This document shows, one piece after another, positions 8,305 to 17,448 of a DNA stretch of 64,000 bases. Each line of letters starts with the position of its first letter. Positions within the stretch are counted from its first letter, which is position 1. A program made the position numbers and the translations under genes. The DNA comes from Desulfovibrio litoralis DSM 11393 (GTDB lineage Bacteria > Desulfobacterota > Desulfovibrionia > Desulfovibrionales > Desulfovibrionaceae): assembly GCF_900143255.1 (NCBI RefSeq), contig NZ_FRDI01000016.1, forward strand, positions 1-64,000, read 5' to 3'. The notes beneath the pieces were generated by a model. That model made no database searches, was not told the origin of the DNA, and worked only from the letters and a program-made list of their open reading frames with translations.

Positions 8305-9618
8305 ATGCCAGCTATTCTTGGTTGTATTGCCGACGACTTTACCGGCGGAACAGACCTCGCCAACACTTTGGTGCGTCAAGGAATGCGAACGGTACAAACC
8401 TGTGATCTACCTGCCGACGACTTAAAAATACCCGACGCAGACGCCATTATAGTTTCTTTAAAATGTCGCTCTATTGACCCCAGAGAGGCCGTAAAACAAT
8501 GCCGTTCCGCATTAGCTTGGTTAAAAAAACAAGGTTGTCAATATTTTCTTTGGAAATATTGCTCAACTTTTGACTCAACCCCAAAAGGGAATATAGGGCC
8601 GGTAGCAGAAGCATTATTAAATGACTTAGGAGCTGATTATACTATTGTTTGTCCCGCCTTCCCTTTAAACGGACGTACCATATATAAAGGACAACTTTTT
8701 GTCGGCGATCTTCCTTTATCCGAAAGCAGTATGAGAAATCACCCTGTTACACCAATGAGAGATTCAAACTTGATTCGACTTTTAGAGCCACAAGTTACGG
8801 AAAAAGTCGGACTAATCACTTGGGAAACAATAAGACAAGGTGCTGATGCCATCAATAAAGCATTAACACAACTCAGCTCAAACAAAGTACGCTATATTGT
8901 TACTGACGCTCTTGAGGATAAAGACCTTATTACCTTAGCCGAAGCCTGTTCAAAATTATCTTTGATCACAGGCGGAAGCGGAATTGCACTCGGCTTACCT
9001 GAAATGTATCGCAAGCAAGGGTTGCTCAAAACTTACAATACTCCCGTCTCGCTTCCAAAAATCACAGGCGGAACTGTTATTTTATCAGGGAGTTGCTCAG
9101 AAGCAACAAGAGGACAACTTGCACGCCTTGCAGCTAAAAATGAAGAAAATTCAGATACATCAAAAGCCCCTGCTTACCCAATGTTCCAACTTGACCCTTT
9201 AAAAATATCCACAAACCCAAACTTTATAAAACAAGCCGCACAATGGGCAAAAGAACAGCTTTTAAATAATCGTATACCCGTACTTTATGCCAGTGATGCA
9301 CCGGAAGCAGTCGCAGCCGTTCAAAAAGCTTTAGGACAAGAAGCCTCGGGAGCTTTAATAGAAAACGCTTTAGGCGAACTTGCAACCGATTTATATCAAG
9401 CCGGTGCGACTCACTTTATTGTCGCAGGCGGTGAAAGTTCGGGTGCGGTTGTTAAAGCCTTAAAAGTTCCTGCCTTACAAATAGGTCAACAAATAGCCCC
9501 GGGAGTTCCTTGGACGGTTAGCGTAGACACAGCAGGCAAACAAATCGCCATAACCTTAAAATCAGGTAACTTCGGCGGAATTGACTTTTTTGAACAAGCC
9601 GTTGCCCTTCAACCTTAA
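8305..9618 (+). CDS. otnK: 3-oxo-tetronate 4-kinase (DUF1537 family)
   Basis: 437 residues. The DUF1537 N-domain opens with CIADDFTGGTDLANTLVRQG and contains STFDSTPKGNIGP near residue 92 (substrate loop). The C-domain ATP site is AGGESSGAVVKAL near residue 374. Family members phosphorylate four-carbon acid sugars; the OtnK subgroup makes 3-oxo-tetronate 4-phosphate. Assignment to OtnK rather than DtnK rests on context: otnC, otnI and ltnD follow directly. AAGGAG precedes the ATG. A second DUF1537 kinase lies at 14826-16124. Confidence 0.9.
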   Translation: MPAILGCIADDFTGGTDLANTLVRQGMRTVQTCDLPADDLKIPDADAIIVSLKCRSIDPREAVKQCRSALAWLKKQGCQYFLWKYCSTFDSTPKGNIGPVAEALLNDLGADYTIVCPAFPLNGRTIYKGQLFVGDLPLSESSMRNHPVTPMRDSNLIRLLEPQVTEKVGLITWETIRQGADAINKALTQLSSNKVRYIVTDALEDKDLITLAEACSKLSLITGGSGIALGLPEMYRKQGLLKTYNTPVSLPKITGGTVILSGSCSEATRGQLARLAAKNEENSDTSKAPAYPMFQLDPLKISTNPNFIKQAAQWAKEQLLNNRIPVLYASDAPEAVAAVQKALGQEASGALIENALGELATDLYQAGATHFIVAGGESSGAVVKALKVPALQIGQQIAPGVPWTVSVDTAGKQIAITLKSGNFGGIDFFEQAVALQP

Positions 9619-9689
9619 GTAAAATTTTAAATAAATCACTTCTAACAACTTAATATATATTAATTAATTAAAAAGTTTAAGAGGCTTTT

Positions 9690-10322
9690 ATGCAAAGTGA
9701 AAATGAAATAAGAAACAAAATGGTTCAAACAGGTCGTTCTTTCTTTGAACGAGGTTTATCAGGCGGTTCATCGGGTAATATGAGTGCCTTATTACCTGAC
9801 GGTTGTCTCTTGGTAACCCCGACGGGTTCCTCTTTGGGCGGCTTGATTCCCGAGCGTTTAAGCAAAATTTCTCCAAACGGAGAACATATCTCAGGTGATA
9901 AACCCACAAAAGAAGTGTTTATGCATCAAGCCTGTTATGCCTCAAGACCAGACTGTAAGGCCGTTGTACACCTACACTCTCCTTATGCTGTTGCCATATC
10001 ATGCTTGGCAGACTTACAACCTGATGACTGCTTACCGGCAATAACTCCATATTTTGTAATGCGAATAGGTTCTTTGCCTCTTGCTCCTTATATCAAACCG
10101 GGAAGCGAGGTTATCGGAGAACAAATCAGAACACTTTTACCCGGGCGAGTTGCGGTTTTACTAGCCAATCACGGACCTGTCGTAACCGGAAAAAGTTTAG
10201 ATGATGCCGCCAACAACAGTGAAGAGTTGGAAGACAGTTGTCGCCTCTTTCTTATGTTAAAAGGACACAAAGTACGTCTTTTAACAGAAGAAGAACGCTT
10301 GGCTCTTATCAACAAAAACTAG
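9690..10322 (+). CDS. otnC: 3-oxo-tetronate 4-phosphate decarboxylase, class II aldolase family
   Basis: 210 residues. Class II aldolase/adducin fold: GGSSGNMSALLPDG near residue 26, PTKEVFMHQACY near 72 (catalytic Glu), HLHSPYAVA near 93 (zinc-binding His pair) and NHGPVVTGKS near 151 (third His). OtnC decarboxylates 3-oxo-tetronate 4-phosphate to dihydroxyacetone phosphate and CO2. It sits between otnK and otnI, so it supplies the last step of the pathway. Confidence 0.88.
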   Translation: MQSENEIRNKMVQTGRSFFERGLSGGSSGNMSALLPDGCLLVTPTGSSLGGLIPERLSKISPNGEHISGDKPTKEVFMHQACYASRPDCKAVVHLHSPYAVAISCLADLQPDDCLPAITPYFVMRIGSLPLAPYIKPGSEVIGEQIRTLLPGRVAVLLANHGPVVTGKSLDDAANNSEELEDSCRLFLMLKGHKVRLLTEEERLALINKN

Positions 10323-10361
10323 TTCAAACTATTAAATATAACAAAATATCCGGAGCATATA

Positions 10362-11147
10362 ATGCCTAAATTTGCCGCCAATTTAACCATGATGTTTAAT
10401 GAATATAAGTTTGAAGATCGCTTTTCCGCCGCTGCGGATGCCGGTTTTAAAGCCGTTGAATATCTTTTCCCTTATGATTTTGAACCTGATTTTTTAGCCA
10501 AACAACTAGAAAAAAATAATTTGACCCAAGCTCTTTTTAATCTTTATCCCGGTAATTGGGAAAAAGGTGAACGTGGTTTGGCTTGTCTTCCGGGGCGTGA
10601 AGATGAGTTTATTAAAAGTGTCGAAAAAGCCATACCTTACGCCAAAGCTTTTTCTTGCCAACGCTTGCACGCAATGGCAGGGTTAACTCCGCAAGGTATT
10701 GAAAAAGCAACTTTACTGAAAACATACAAAGAAAATATCGCTCAAGCTGCCAACTTGTTAAAACCACACGGAATTACGCTCTGTCTTGAACCGATAAATC
10801 AACGCAGTATGCCGGGATATTTTTTAAATAAGCAAGGTGATGCGGTTGAAATAATTAAAGAGCTCAACACAGAACACGGAACAGATAATGTTAAATTACA
10901 ATTTGACTGTTTTCATTGTCAAATGGAAGAAGGTGCTGTTTCTTTAAAATTGCGAGAGTTCTTTCCTTATACCGCCCACTATCAAATAGCCGGAGTACCC
11001 GAACGCCACGAACCAAACACGGGCGAACTTAATTATGCATATATTTTTAACCTGATAGATGAACTCGGTTATCAAGGCTATATTGGTTGTGAATATATTC
11101 CTCTAGCAAAAACCGTTGACGGACTTTCTTGGTTTACCGCTCTTTAA
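10362..11147 (+). CDS. otnI: 2-oxo-tetronate isomerase (hydroxypyruvate isomerase family)
   Basis: 261 residues, the usual size for the Hyi/OtnI TIM-barrel family. Metal-site motifs are CLEPINQRSMPGYFL near residue 145, QFDCFHCQMEEG near 185, PERHEPNTGELNY near 215 and GCEYIPL near 245. OtnI converts 2-oxo-tetronate to 3-oxo-tetronate. Hydroxypyruvate isomerase itself is the alternative, but the neighbours ltnD, otnK and otnC favour OtnI. Confidence 0.88.
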   Translation: MPKFAANLTMMFNEYKFEDRFSAAADAGFKAVEYLFPYDFEPDFLAKQLEKNNLTQALFNLYPGNWEKGERGLACLPGREDEFIKSVEKAIPYAKAFSCQRLHAMAGLTPQGIEKATLLKTYKENIAQAANLLKPHGITLCLEPINQRSMPGYFLNKQGDAVEIIKELNTEHGTDNVKLQFDCFHCQMEEGAVSLKLREFFPYTAHYQIAGVPERHEPNTGELNYAYIFNLIDELGYQGYIGCEYIPLAKTVDGLSWFTAL

Positions 11148-11233
11148 TTAGGAAACTTAACTTATAAAATAATTTTAATGTTAACTTAATAATCGGCATA
11201 AAAGATCAAACAATCTAAAAGGAGGCATGAAAA

Positions 11234-12124
11234 ATGTCTAAACAATGTTACGGGGTCGTCGGTCTTGGTGCCATGGGCATGGGCATGGCACAATCAATGG
11301 TAAAAGAAGGGTTAGAGACTTGGGGTTGCGACCTTAACCCCAAGGCACTGGAAACATTTAAAGCAGCAGGCGGAAAAGTTGCAAAAGATGTTCATGAGCT
11401 GGTAAGTAAGGCAGATGTTATTTTTTTGGTTGTTGTTAACGCCGAACAAGTTGAAGCCGTCTTATTTACTTCGGGTGCTTTTGAAAAAATTAAAGCCGGT
11501 GCTGTAGTAATCGTTTGTAGCACAGTCAAACCTGAATACGCCGAAAGCGTAGGGGAAAGATTGGCAAAACGCAATATTTTAATGCTTGATGCTCCTATTT
11601 CTGGCGGTGCCGTAAAAGCCTCTCAAGGACAAATCACGGTTATGGCTTCAGGTCCGCAAGAAGCTTTTGATAAAGCACAAAAAGGCTTAGATGCTGTTGC
11701 TGCAAAAGTTTATTGTTTAGGAAAAGAAGCGGGAAAAGGCTCGGGCATGAAAGTTGTAAACCAACTCCTCGCCGGAGTACATATTGCCGCCGCCGCCGAA
11801 GCCTTAGCTTTTGGTATACGAATGGGGCTTGATCCTGAGAAAGTATATGAAGTTATTACCAACGCCGCCGGTAATTCATGGATGTTCGAAAACAGAGTTC
11901 CGCATATTCTTGCAAACGATTATACTCCGCTCAGTGCTGTTGATATTTTTGTTAAAGATTTAAACATAGTACTTGATACAGCCAGAAAAGTAAGTTTTCC
12001 TGCTCCGCTATCAGCCGCCGCACATCAACAATTTATACATGCCAGCGGTGCCGGATTTGGAAGAGAAGACGATTCTGCCGTAATCAAAGTTTTCCCCGGA
12101 ATTAAACTCCCCAAAGGGAAGTAA
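11234..12124 (+). CDS. ltnD: L-threonate dehydrogenase (beta-hydroxyacid dehydrogenase family)
   Basis: 296 residues. The N-terminal Rossmann motif is GLGAMGMGMAQSM near residue 10. The substrate loop DAPISGGAVKASQG is near 121, and GSGMKVVNQLL near 171 carries the catalytic lysine. It belongs with tartronate semialdehyde reductase-like enzymes; LtnD oxidises L-threonate (or D-erythronate) to 2-oxo-tetronate using NAD. The ATG follows AAAAGGAGG, the best ribosome-binding site of the operon. Glyoxylate or tartronate metabolism is the alternative, but otnK/otnC/otnI argue for threonate. Confidence 0.88.
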   Translation: MSKQCYGVVGLGAMGMGMAQSMVKEGLETWGCDLNPKALETFKAAGGKVAKDVHELVSKADVIFLVVVNAEQVEAVLFTSGAFEKIKAGAVVIVCSTVKPEYAESVGERLAKRNILMLDAPISGGAVKASQGQITVMASGPQEAFDKAQKGLDAVAAKVYCLGKEAGKGSGMKVVNQLLAGVHIAAAAEALAFGIRMGLDPEKVYEVITNAAGNSWMFENRVPHILANDYTPLSAVDIFVKDLNIVLDTARKVSFPAPLSAAAHQQFIHASGAGFGREDDSAVIKVFPGIKLPKGK

Positions 12125-12220
12125 GAGAAGTAAACTATTATTGATTTGAGTTTAACATTTGGCTAAAAAAACAAGATAAAATAACCTAATACACAAATAA
12201 TATAATAAAGGAGAGTCTCA

Positions 12221-13597
12221 ATGGAGATTAGCAGTAATCAAATGGCTCTAAGCTTGACTGTTGGTATCATTACTTTAATCGTTTTGATTTTATGGACACG
12301 CATTCACGCCTTCCCTGCTCTGCTCATAGCCGCTATTTTAACAGGAATTGTTGGGGGCATGGGCTTTTTACCGGTTATGGAGTCTATTACTAAAGGTTTT
12401 GGCTCTACGCTAGGAAGTATAGGTTTAATTATTGGTCTTGGAATTATGATGGGGGAACTCTTTGAGATCTCAGGTGCGGCAAAGCGAATGGCGAAAACCT
12501 TTATCTCTTTTTTTGGAAAAGGCAGAGAAGAAATAGCTTTAGCTGTTACCGGTTTTATTGTTTCTGTTCCTATCTTTTGTGATTCCGGCTTTGTTATTTT
12601 ATCTCCTTTGGCAAAAGCAATTTCTCGTCGCACGGGAAAAAGCGTAATAACTCTTGGTGTTGCTTTGGCTGCCGGTCTTGTTGTTACTCACCACTTAGTA
12701 CCGCCAACCCCTGGTCCTGTTGCCGCCGCAAATAACTTTGGGGTTTCTATCGGTGTTATGTTAATCTGGGGTGTGTTGCTGGCAATTCCCGTAACAATAT
12801 CCGCTGTACTCTATGCACGTTATATCGGAAATAAAATTTTTAGATTACCGGCTCTTGACGGAGAAGGTTATGTTAATCAACCATATCCTGTCGGTGCTGG
12901 TGGAAAATGGCTTGAAGAAAGAGACGATGACGCAACTTTACCTTCAGCATTTATGTCTTTTCTTCCTATTTTAGCTCCGGTTGGTTTAATTGTTGCGGGA
13001 ACTCTTGCCAAAATGTTCGGCTTGCAAGGCGTACTTGGTACAACAATACAAGGTTTCGGCCACCCCGTTGTGGCTGTTGGAATAGGCTTATTAATCGCTA
13101 TTTACGGCTTAACTCCCGGGCGTTTTTCTCGTGATGAAGTTGTTGATGCAATGGATAAGTCTGTGCGTCAAGCAGGGATTATTCTTTTTGTTACCGGTGC
13201 CGGTGGTGCGTTAGGTGCCGTATTACGTGATAGCGGAGCGGCTAAGAGTGTTGCGGAAGCTATTGCTACTTTAAACTTATTGCCTATTCTTCTGCCTTTA
13301 ATTATTGCAACGATAGTACGTCTTCTTCAAGGCTCGGGGACTGTAAGTATGATTACAGCTTCTTCCATTGTTGCACCGATGGCTCCAACTTTAGAGTTAG
13401 ACCCTGTTCTAGGTGCGTTGGCGTGTTGTGCCGGTTCATTATTCTTCGGATATTTTAACGACAGTTACTTCTGGGTTGTTAACCGTATACTTGGCGTTAG
13501 CAATGTCAAAGAACAAATTAAAATCTGGTCTGTTACAACAACAATTTGTTGGGCAGTAGCCAGCACAATTCTGATCATTGCCAGTTTTATTGTATAA
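12221..13597 (+). CDS. GntP-family sugar-acid permease
   Basis: 458 residues with about 12-14 hydrophobic helices in the inner membrane. Family stretches include FCDSGFVILSPLAKAISRR near residue 112 and VTHHLVPPTPGPVAAA near 155. The C-terminal part reads LLQGSGTVSMITASSIVAP. GntP-type proteins import gluconate-like acids by proton symport; as last gene of the ltnD/otn operon it probably imports threonate or erythronate. AAAGGAG precedes the ATG and a strong terminator follows the stop. Confidence 0.92.
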   Translation: MEISSNQMALSLTVGIITLIVLILWTRIHAFPALLIAAILTGIVGGMGFLPVMESITKGFGSTLGSIGLIIGLGIMMGELFEISGAAKRMAKTFISFFGKGREEIALAVTGFIVSVPIFCDSGFVILSPLAKAISRRTGKSVITLGVALAAGLVVTHHLVPPTPGPVAAANNFGVSIGVMLIWGVLLAIPVTISAVLYARYIGNKIFRLPALDGEGYVNQPYPVGAGGKWLEERDDDATLPSAFMSFLPILAPVGLIVAGTLAKMFGLQGVLGTTIQGFGHPVVAVGIGLLIAIYGLTPGRFSRDEVVDAMDKSVRQAGIILFVTGAGGALGAVLRDSGAAKSVAEAIATLNLLPILLPLIIATIVRLLQGSGTVSMITASSIVAPMAPTLELDPVLGALACCAGSLFFGYFNDSYFWVVNRILGVSNVKEQIKIWSVTTTICWAVASTILIIASFIV

Positions 13598-13617
13598 AAA
13601 CACAGTAAAACTTTAAC

Positions 13618-13663
13618 AAAAAGCCCCCTTTAAGATATTTATAAATCTTGTTGGGGGCTTTTT
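13618..13663. terminator. Bidirectional terminator between gntP and pdxA2
   Basis: AAAAAGCCCCC and GGGGGCTTTTT form a GC-rich stem enclosing a smaller AAGATTTAT-type hairpin. A-runs and U-runs lie on both sides, so it can end transcripts from both convergent operons. Confidence 0.88.
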
Positions 13664-13711
13664 ATATTAACTACTTATTGACTACTAGTTTTACAACAGA
13701 ATGATAAACTA

Positions 13712-14725
13712 TTACGCTCTTTTATTAAATTTTGGTGCATATTCAGCAGCCAAACGAATAGCTTCTTCCATACTGACCGAGCTTACTTTCCCTGTTCCTG
13801 CGATATCAAAAGCCGTTCCGTGGTCGACGGAAGTACGTAAAAACGGCATACCGTTGGTTAAAGAAATCGTTCTTTCAAAATCAACCATTTTAGTCGCAAT
13901 ATGACCTTGGTCATGATATAAAGATAACACTAAATCATAGCGACCGATTAAACCTTGATGGAAAACAGAATCAGCCGGCACAGGACCAACAACGTTAATT
14001 CCTTTTTCTCTGGCTATTTTAACCGCCGGTTCTATTTCTTTTACTTCTTCATCGCCAAAAAGACCATGTTCTCCGCTATGAGGGTTTAAACCCGCTACAG
14101 CTATCCTTGGATTTTCTATACCCAAAATTTTTGCAGCTTCGGTACATTTTTCGATAAATTCAACCATTTTATCTTTTTTAATTAAATCACAAGCCTTTTT
14201 TAAAGAAACATGCCTTGAAAAGAAAAAGACTCTCAAATCTTTTACTTGAAACATAGTTAACGGATTATGTGTTTTTGTTAAATCTTCCAAGACTTCCGTA
14301 TGTCCAATATAAGGCACGTTAGCCGCTTTAAAAGATTCTTTGTTGATAGGAGTAGTCGCAAGCACATCAAGCTCTTTAGCCAAAGCCATTTCGATTGATT
14401 TTTTAATATATTCAAAAGCGGCTTTTCCGCCCATCGCCTGAACTTTTCCAAGCTCTAACTTGTTTATGTCGATATTATTCAAGTTTATAAGATTTAAAAC
14501 TCCGTCTTTAAAATCGCCCTGATTAACATTAGTAATTTCTTTAATTGTTAAGTTAATCTTAGTAATTTTCATCGCCTGTTCAAGCGTTTTTTTGTCGCCT
14601 ATAACTACAGGACGAGAAATAGCGTTCACAAAAGGTTTACTTAATGCCATTACTACAATCTCAGGACCAACACCGGCAGGGTCGCCCATAGGTATTCCAA
14701 CCAATGGTTTATATGTACTATTCAT
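13712..14725 (-). CDS. pdxA2: PdxA2-type 4-phospho-threonate/erythronate dehydrogenase
   Basis: 337 residues from the ATG at 14725, preceded by AAGGAG; an upstream in-frame start at 14776 has no such site. PdxA-fold signatures are [15 protein letters not shown], the metal-binding histidines in GHTEVLEDL and SLYHDQGH, and [12 protein letters not shown]. PdxA2 oxidises and decarboxylates D-threonate (or D-erythronate) 4-phosphate to DHAP. Its partner here is the kinase at 14826. True PdxA for pyridoxal phosphate synthesis is the alternative, but pairing with a DUF1537 kinase argues against it. Confidence 0.88.
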   Translation of the reverse strand: MNSTYKPLVGIPMGDPAGVGPEIVVMALSKPFVNAISRPVVIGDKKTLEQAMKITKINLTIKEITNVNQGDFKDGVLNLINLNNIDINKLELGKVQAMGGKAAFEYIKKSIEMALAKELDVLATTPINKESFKAANVPYIGHTEVLEDLTKTHNPLTMFQVKDLRVFFFSRHVSLKKACDLIKKDKMVEFIEKCTEAAKILGIENPRIAVAGLNPHSGEHGLFGDEEVKEIEPAVKIAREKGINVVGPVPADSVFHQGLIGRYDLVLSLYHDQGHIATKMVDFERTISLTNGMPFLRTSVDHGTAFDIAGTGKVSSVSMEEAIRLAAEYAPKFNKRA

Positions 14726-14825
14726 TTTTATTTTCTCCTTTTTTATAATAAAGCTCATTTTTTTTTGTTGGCTCATTTTCTTTGTTATTTTTTACAAACT
14801 AATTAACTATCTCTTAAACTTGAAA

Positions 14826-16124
14826 TTATTCCGTAGAGGTTTTTGTCAATAAATATTCCATACATTTTACTAAAGTAAGGTCATCACCGATCATACCGCC
14901 TTTAGTAATAATAGGTAGCCTGTCATATTTGCCTTTTATTAACCTACCATATACGGCTAAAGGAATAATATTGTCTTTAACCTCGACCCCTTTAGCGTTT
15001 GCTTCTTGACAAAAAGCAACGGTTACATCACCGCCGGAAGTATAAACTCCACCGATTTTCCCGAAAGTTTGATCAATAATCGCGTGGGTTATTTGAGCTA
15101 TTGACTTATTTATAGTCTGTGAAATTTCTTCTACGCTAGAATTTAGCTCCAAAGCTTTTTGTTTAAGGTTTAATACATCATCTTCTTCAAGCGTAGTTAC
15201 TAAAACAAACATACGATAATTATCTATATCTTTTATAATTGTCTTAACGACCCTTTCTATCTCGCTGTCTTTAGTGTTTAAATCAAGTAAGCTTTCACTG
15301 TCAATTTTTTCAACTAAAACATCATAGTTCAGTCGCAACTCTTGTACCTGTCTTCTACCTAAATTAGAAACGCTACCGATTGCTGCAATAATTTTTTTTC
15401 CGGCCTGTTTACTTTCTGTGTGTCCTATAAATTCTTTAGCGTAATAATAAGTGAAAGGACCGGGATCAACTGTAACGATTTTAAGCTGAGACTGATAACA
15501 GGCTTCGGCTATTGTTTTAATATTGTGATCAGTAGACGCATCAACTATTACTATTTCCGCACCGTTTTTAACATGCTCAATTAAATCTTTTAAAACACAC
15601 TCACGCCCACGCAAAACAGATTGCAAAGAAATATATGCTGTTTTTCTCTTGGTTTGAGACTCAACAATTTCACTGACCAAAGATGTATTTATAGGATTTT
15701 TAGGGTCTTTGGCGATAGCGGTCATTTCTAAGGGAATATCACCAACCATTAAAAAACCGCCTATGCTTACCCTTTGCGAAGATGGAAAGGAAGCCACAAC
15801 AACAGCAATATGTTTTGGCAACTTGTCGAGCATGGCGTTAACCTCTGCTCCAATATTGCCCCTTAAAGTAGAATCTATTCTTTTATTAAAAAAGCTCACC
15901 GGTTCAGACGATAAAAAGTCAACGGCATCAGCAACTTTTTTATATGCCTCTTTTGGCTCAAGCCCTCGGCTATTGGTTGTTAACGCAATAACTTCAAAAT
16001 TTTTTATCAACTCTTTATCATTATAGTTTAACAAAGTAATGGCTTTAAACCTTTCGCGAGCCAATAAAACCCCGGTAGCATTTGCACCGGTCAAATCATC
16101 GGCAATAATCATTATTTTATCCAC
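14826..16124 (-). CDS. dtnK: D-threonate/D-erythronate 4-kinase (DUF1537 family)
   Basis: 432 residues. The GTG at 16124 is taken as start because GAGG lies 8 bases upstream; the ATG four codons in is possible. N-domain motif IIADDLTGANATGVLL, substrate loop KRIDSTLRGNIGAE near residue 82, C-domain VYTSGGDVTVAF near 380. It phosphorylates D-threonate or D-erythronate at O4, feeding pdxA2, which lies 100 bp downstream (from its chosen start). It is only distantly similar to the OtnK at 8305. Which stereoisomer it prefers cannot be decided here. Confidence 0.87.
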   Translation of the reverse strand: MDKIMIIADDLTGANATGVLLARERFKAITLLNYNDKELIKNFEVIALTTNSRGLEPKEAYKKVADAVDFLSSEPVSFFNKRIDSTLRGNIGAEVNAMLDKLPKHIAVVVASFPSSQRVSIGGFLMVGDIPLEMTAIAKDPKNPINTSLVSEIVESQTKRKTAYISLQSVLRGRECVLKDLIEHVKNGAEIVIVDASTDHNIKTIAEACYQSQLKIVTVDPGPFTYYYAKEFIGHTESKQAGKKIIAAIGSVSNLGRRQVQELRLNYDVLVEKIDSESLLDLNTKDSEIERVVKTIIKDIDNYRMFVLVTTLEEDDVLNLKQKALELNSSVEEISQTINKSIAQITHAIIDQTFGKIGGVYTSGGDVTVAFCQEANAKGVEVKDNIIPLAVYGRLIKGKYDRLPIITKGGMIGDDLTLVKCMEYLLTKTSTE

Positions 16125-16164
16125 AAACTTACCTCAAAAAATCTCTTTTATACTCTATGAGGCG

Positions 16165-16170
16165 ATTATA
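16165..16170 (-). promoter_or_regulatory. Candidate -10 element for dtnK-pdxA2
   Basis: On the minus strand TATAAT lies about 41 bp upstream of the dtnK GTG, inside an AT-rich stretch. No convincing -35 at the right distance was found. If used, transcription starts downstream of the hairpin at 16202-16238, making that hairpin a terminator for the preceding gene rather than an attenuator. Confidence 0.35.
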
Positions 16171-16201
16171 TACTATAAAATAAAAAAATGCTATTACAAC
16201 C

Positions 16202-16238
16202 AAAAGTGGGACTTATCTTAGCAATAAGTCCCACTTTT
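16202..16238. terminator. Strong hairpin terminator
   Basis: A perfect 15-bp stem (AAAAGTGGGACTTAT with its complement) and a 7-base loop, with T-runs in both directions. It lies between dtnK and the YbjQ-like gene and is the second of two tandem terminators for the latter. Confidence 0.85.
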
Positions 16239-16286
16239 TCGATATAGATATTATATTAATACTCGAAGAATTTATGGAAATCGCAC

Positions 16287-16331
16287 AAAAAAAGAGAAGC
16301 TGAGCTGTTATTTCTCAGTTTCTCTTTTTTA
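16287..16331. terminator. Hairpin terminator after the YbjQ-like gene
   Basis: AAAAAAGAGAAGCTGAG pairs with CTCAGTTTCTCTTTTTT around a short loop with a single mismatched pair. A U-tract is present in both readings. It lies about 155 bp past the stop of the gene at 16486-16887. Confidence 0.8.
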
Positions 16332-16485
16332 TATTTTTTTAGTATTATTGATGCGTTTATTATTAATAAATATCTAAGACAACACATTTATTGCCTTAGA
16401 TATAAAAATAGTCTGTATACAAAAAATACAAATAGGTTATCAATAACGGACAAACTTAATTTATCACGCCTATTTTATAGCCCAA

Positions 16486-16887
16486 TTAAGCTCTTTGTCC
16501 AAGGCTTGGCAAACCGTCATTCATCCTTGTGGCAACAGACAATTCAGGATTTTTAACTTGAACATTTTCAAATTGAATAGCCGTACCGTAACAAGTAAAA
16601 AATTTACTTCCATCAGGGTGAAACGCAATCGCTTCATTATATCCGACAATCGCCTGAGCCCCTTTGTTTACGGCTCTTGCCGCCATTCCGAAAAATGCTT
16701 CTTCAGAATCATATCCACGACAAATAACAAGCCCAAGTACCTTACTTATTTTGCGATCATCAAGTTCATCAGTCGTAACAACAGGGAAACGACCATTTAA
16801 AAACAACTCTTTTACTCGTTCAAGATTTTCTATCTTGCGAGCAGCGGGCTTTTGTTTCTTTTTATCACCACCAAGTAAAAAAAACAT
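16486..16887 (-). CDS. YbjQ-like (heavy-metal-binding domain family) protein
   Basis: 133 residues, no signal peptide. The core from PVVTTDELDDRKISKVLGLV (residue about 35) through AARAVNKGAQAIVGYNEA follows the pattern of the YbjQ/DUF74 small-domain family: a TT-x-E start, a VLG strand and an A-x-x-xGA-x-AIVG helix-strand. A basic linker (GDKKKQKPAARK) precedes it. Function in the family is not established. It stands alone, with AGGAG before the ATG and two terminators after it. Confidence 0.6.
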   Translation of the reverse strand: MFFLLGGDKKKQKPAARKIENLERVKELFLNGRFPVVTTDELDDRKISKVLGLVICRGYDSEEAFFGMAARAVNKGAQAIVGYNEAIAFHPDGSKFFTCYGTAIQFENVQVKNPELSVATRMNDGLPSLGQRA

Positions 16888-17206
16888 TTCGGACTCCTAA
16901 GTGAAAATTTTAGCAACTCATCAATCTATAAAAGATATTAAAATATTGCCACAACACAGAACCTTTATGCAAAGAGCTTGCCAAACCGATCTATTATAAA
17001 AACATAATAAAATAAATACATTACATAAACAAATTAAACACACACACATTTTAGTGCCATAAAAATGACAAGAGTTTAGAAAATGAGATTACTTTTTTAA
17101 CATATTAAGACCATTGCAAAACTCCATTTTGCATTCTTTTGTTATCATAAAAATCACAAAAACAAATCCGCCAACAACTTGGCAGAACAAATTATCTTTT
17201 AAAACA
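16888..17206. other. AT-rich intergenic gap with no gene seen
   Basis: Together with the element at 17207-17393 this forms a 561-base gap. Apart from a repeat relic at 17108-17150 I see no conserved structure or tRNA. Promoters for the YbjQ-like gene (leftward) and the ArsR-type regulator (rightward) must lie here. Confidence 0.5.
17108..17150 (-). repeat. Relic of the dispersed AGACCATTG element
   Basis: AGACCATTGCAAAACTCCATTTTGC followed by TTTTGTTATCA matches the right-hand end of the bounded elements, then diverges. It sits 57 bp from the bounded copy at 17207, suggesting repeated insertion in the same gap. Confidence 0.65.
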
Positions 17207-17393
17207 AGACCATTGCAAAACTATGTTTTGCGTGCTTTTATTATCGTTTGATGCTCTATATGTACATAGCATCAAACGTTTTAAGACACAAAAACCACTA
17301 ATTTTACAAGGTAATTCCAACCATTTTGGGCTAGTGTCTTTCCGGAGTGTTTTTCTGGCAAAAGCCAATTTGATACTATTGTTCAATAGTCTC
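17207..17393 (-). mobile_element. MITE-like element, copy A (internally deleted, 187 bp)
   Basis: Begins AGACCATTGCAAAA and ends CAATAGTCTC, imperfect terminal inverted repeats of the family, and is flanked by the exact direct repeat AAAACA (17201-17206 and 17394-17399). It contains the hairpins GCAAAACTATGTTTTGC and CGTTTGATGCT/AGCATCAAACG. A 67-codon TTG frame beginning MRLLNNSIKLAFARK resembles that in copy B. It lies between the YbjQ-like gene and arsR, in opposite orientation to copies B and C. Confidence 0.8.
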
Positions 17394-17448
17394 AAAACAT
17401 TAAAAATAATGCTTGACTATTTAAAACCAAAAAACTAGTTATATAGTT

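Noticed and set aside
16202-16331. Two hairpins as a riboswitch or attenuator for dtnK
   Set aside because: A likely -10 (16165-16170) lies downstream of them relative to dtnK transcription, and both have terminator form after the YbjQ-like gene.
17192-17395. A 67-codon minus-strand frame as a gene
   Set aside because: It spans the repeat element and its flank, starts at TTG and has no recognisable domain; reported only as part of element copy A.
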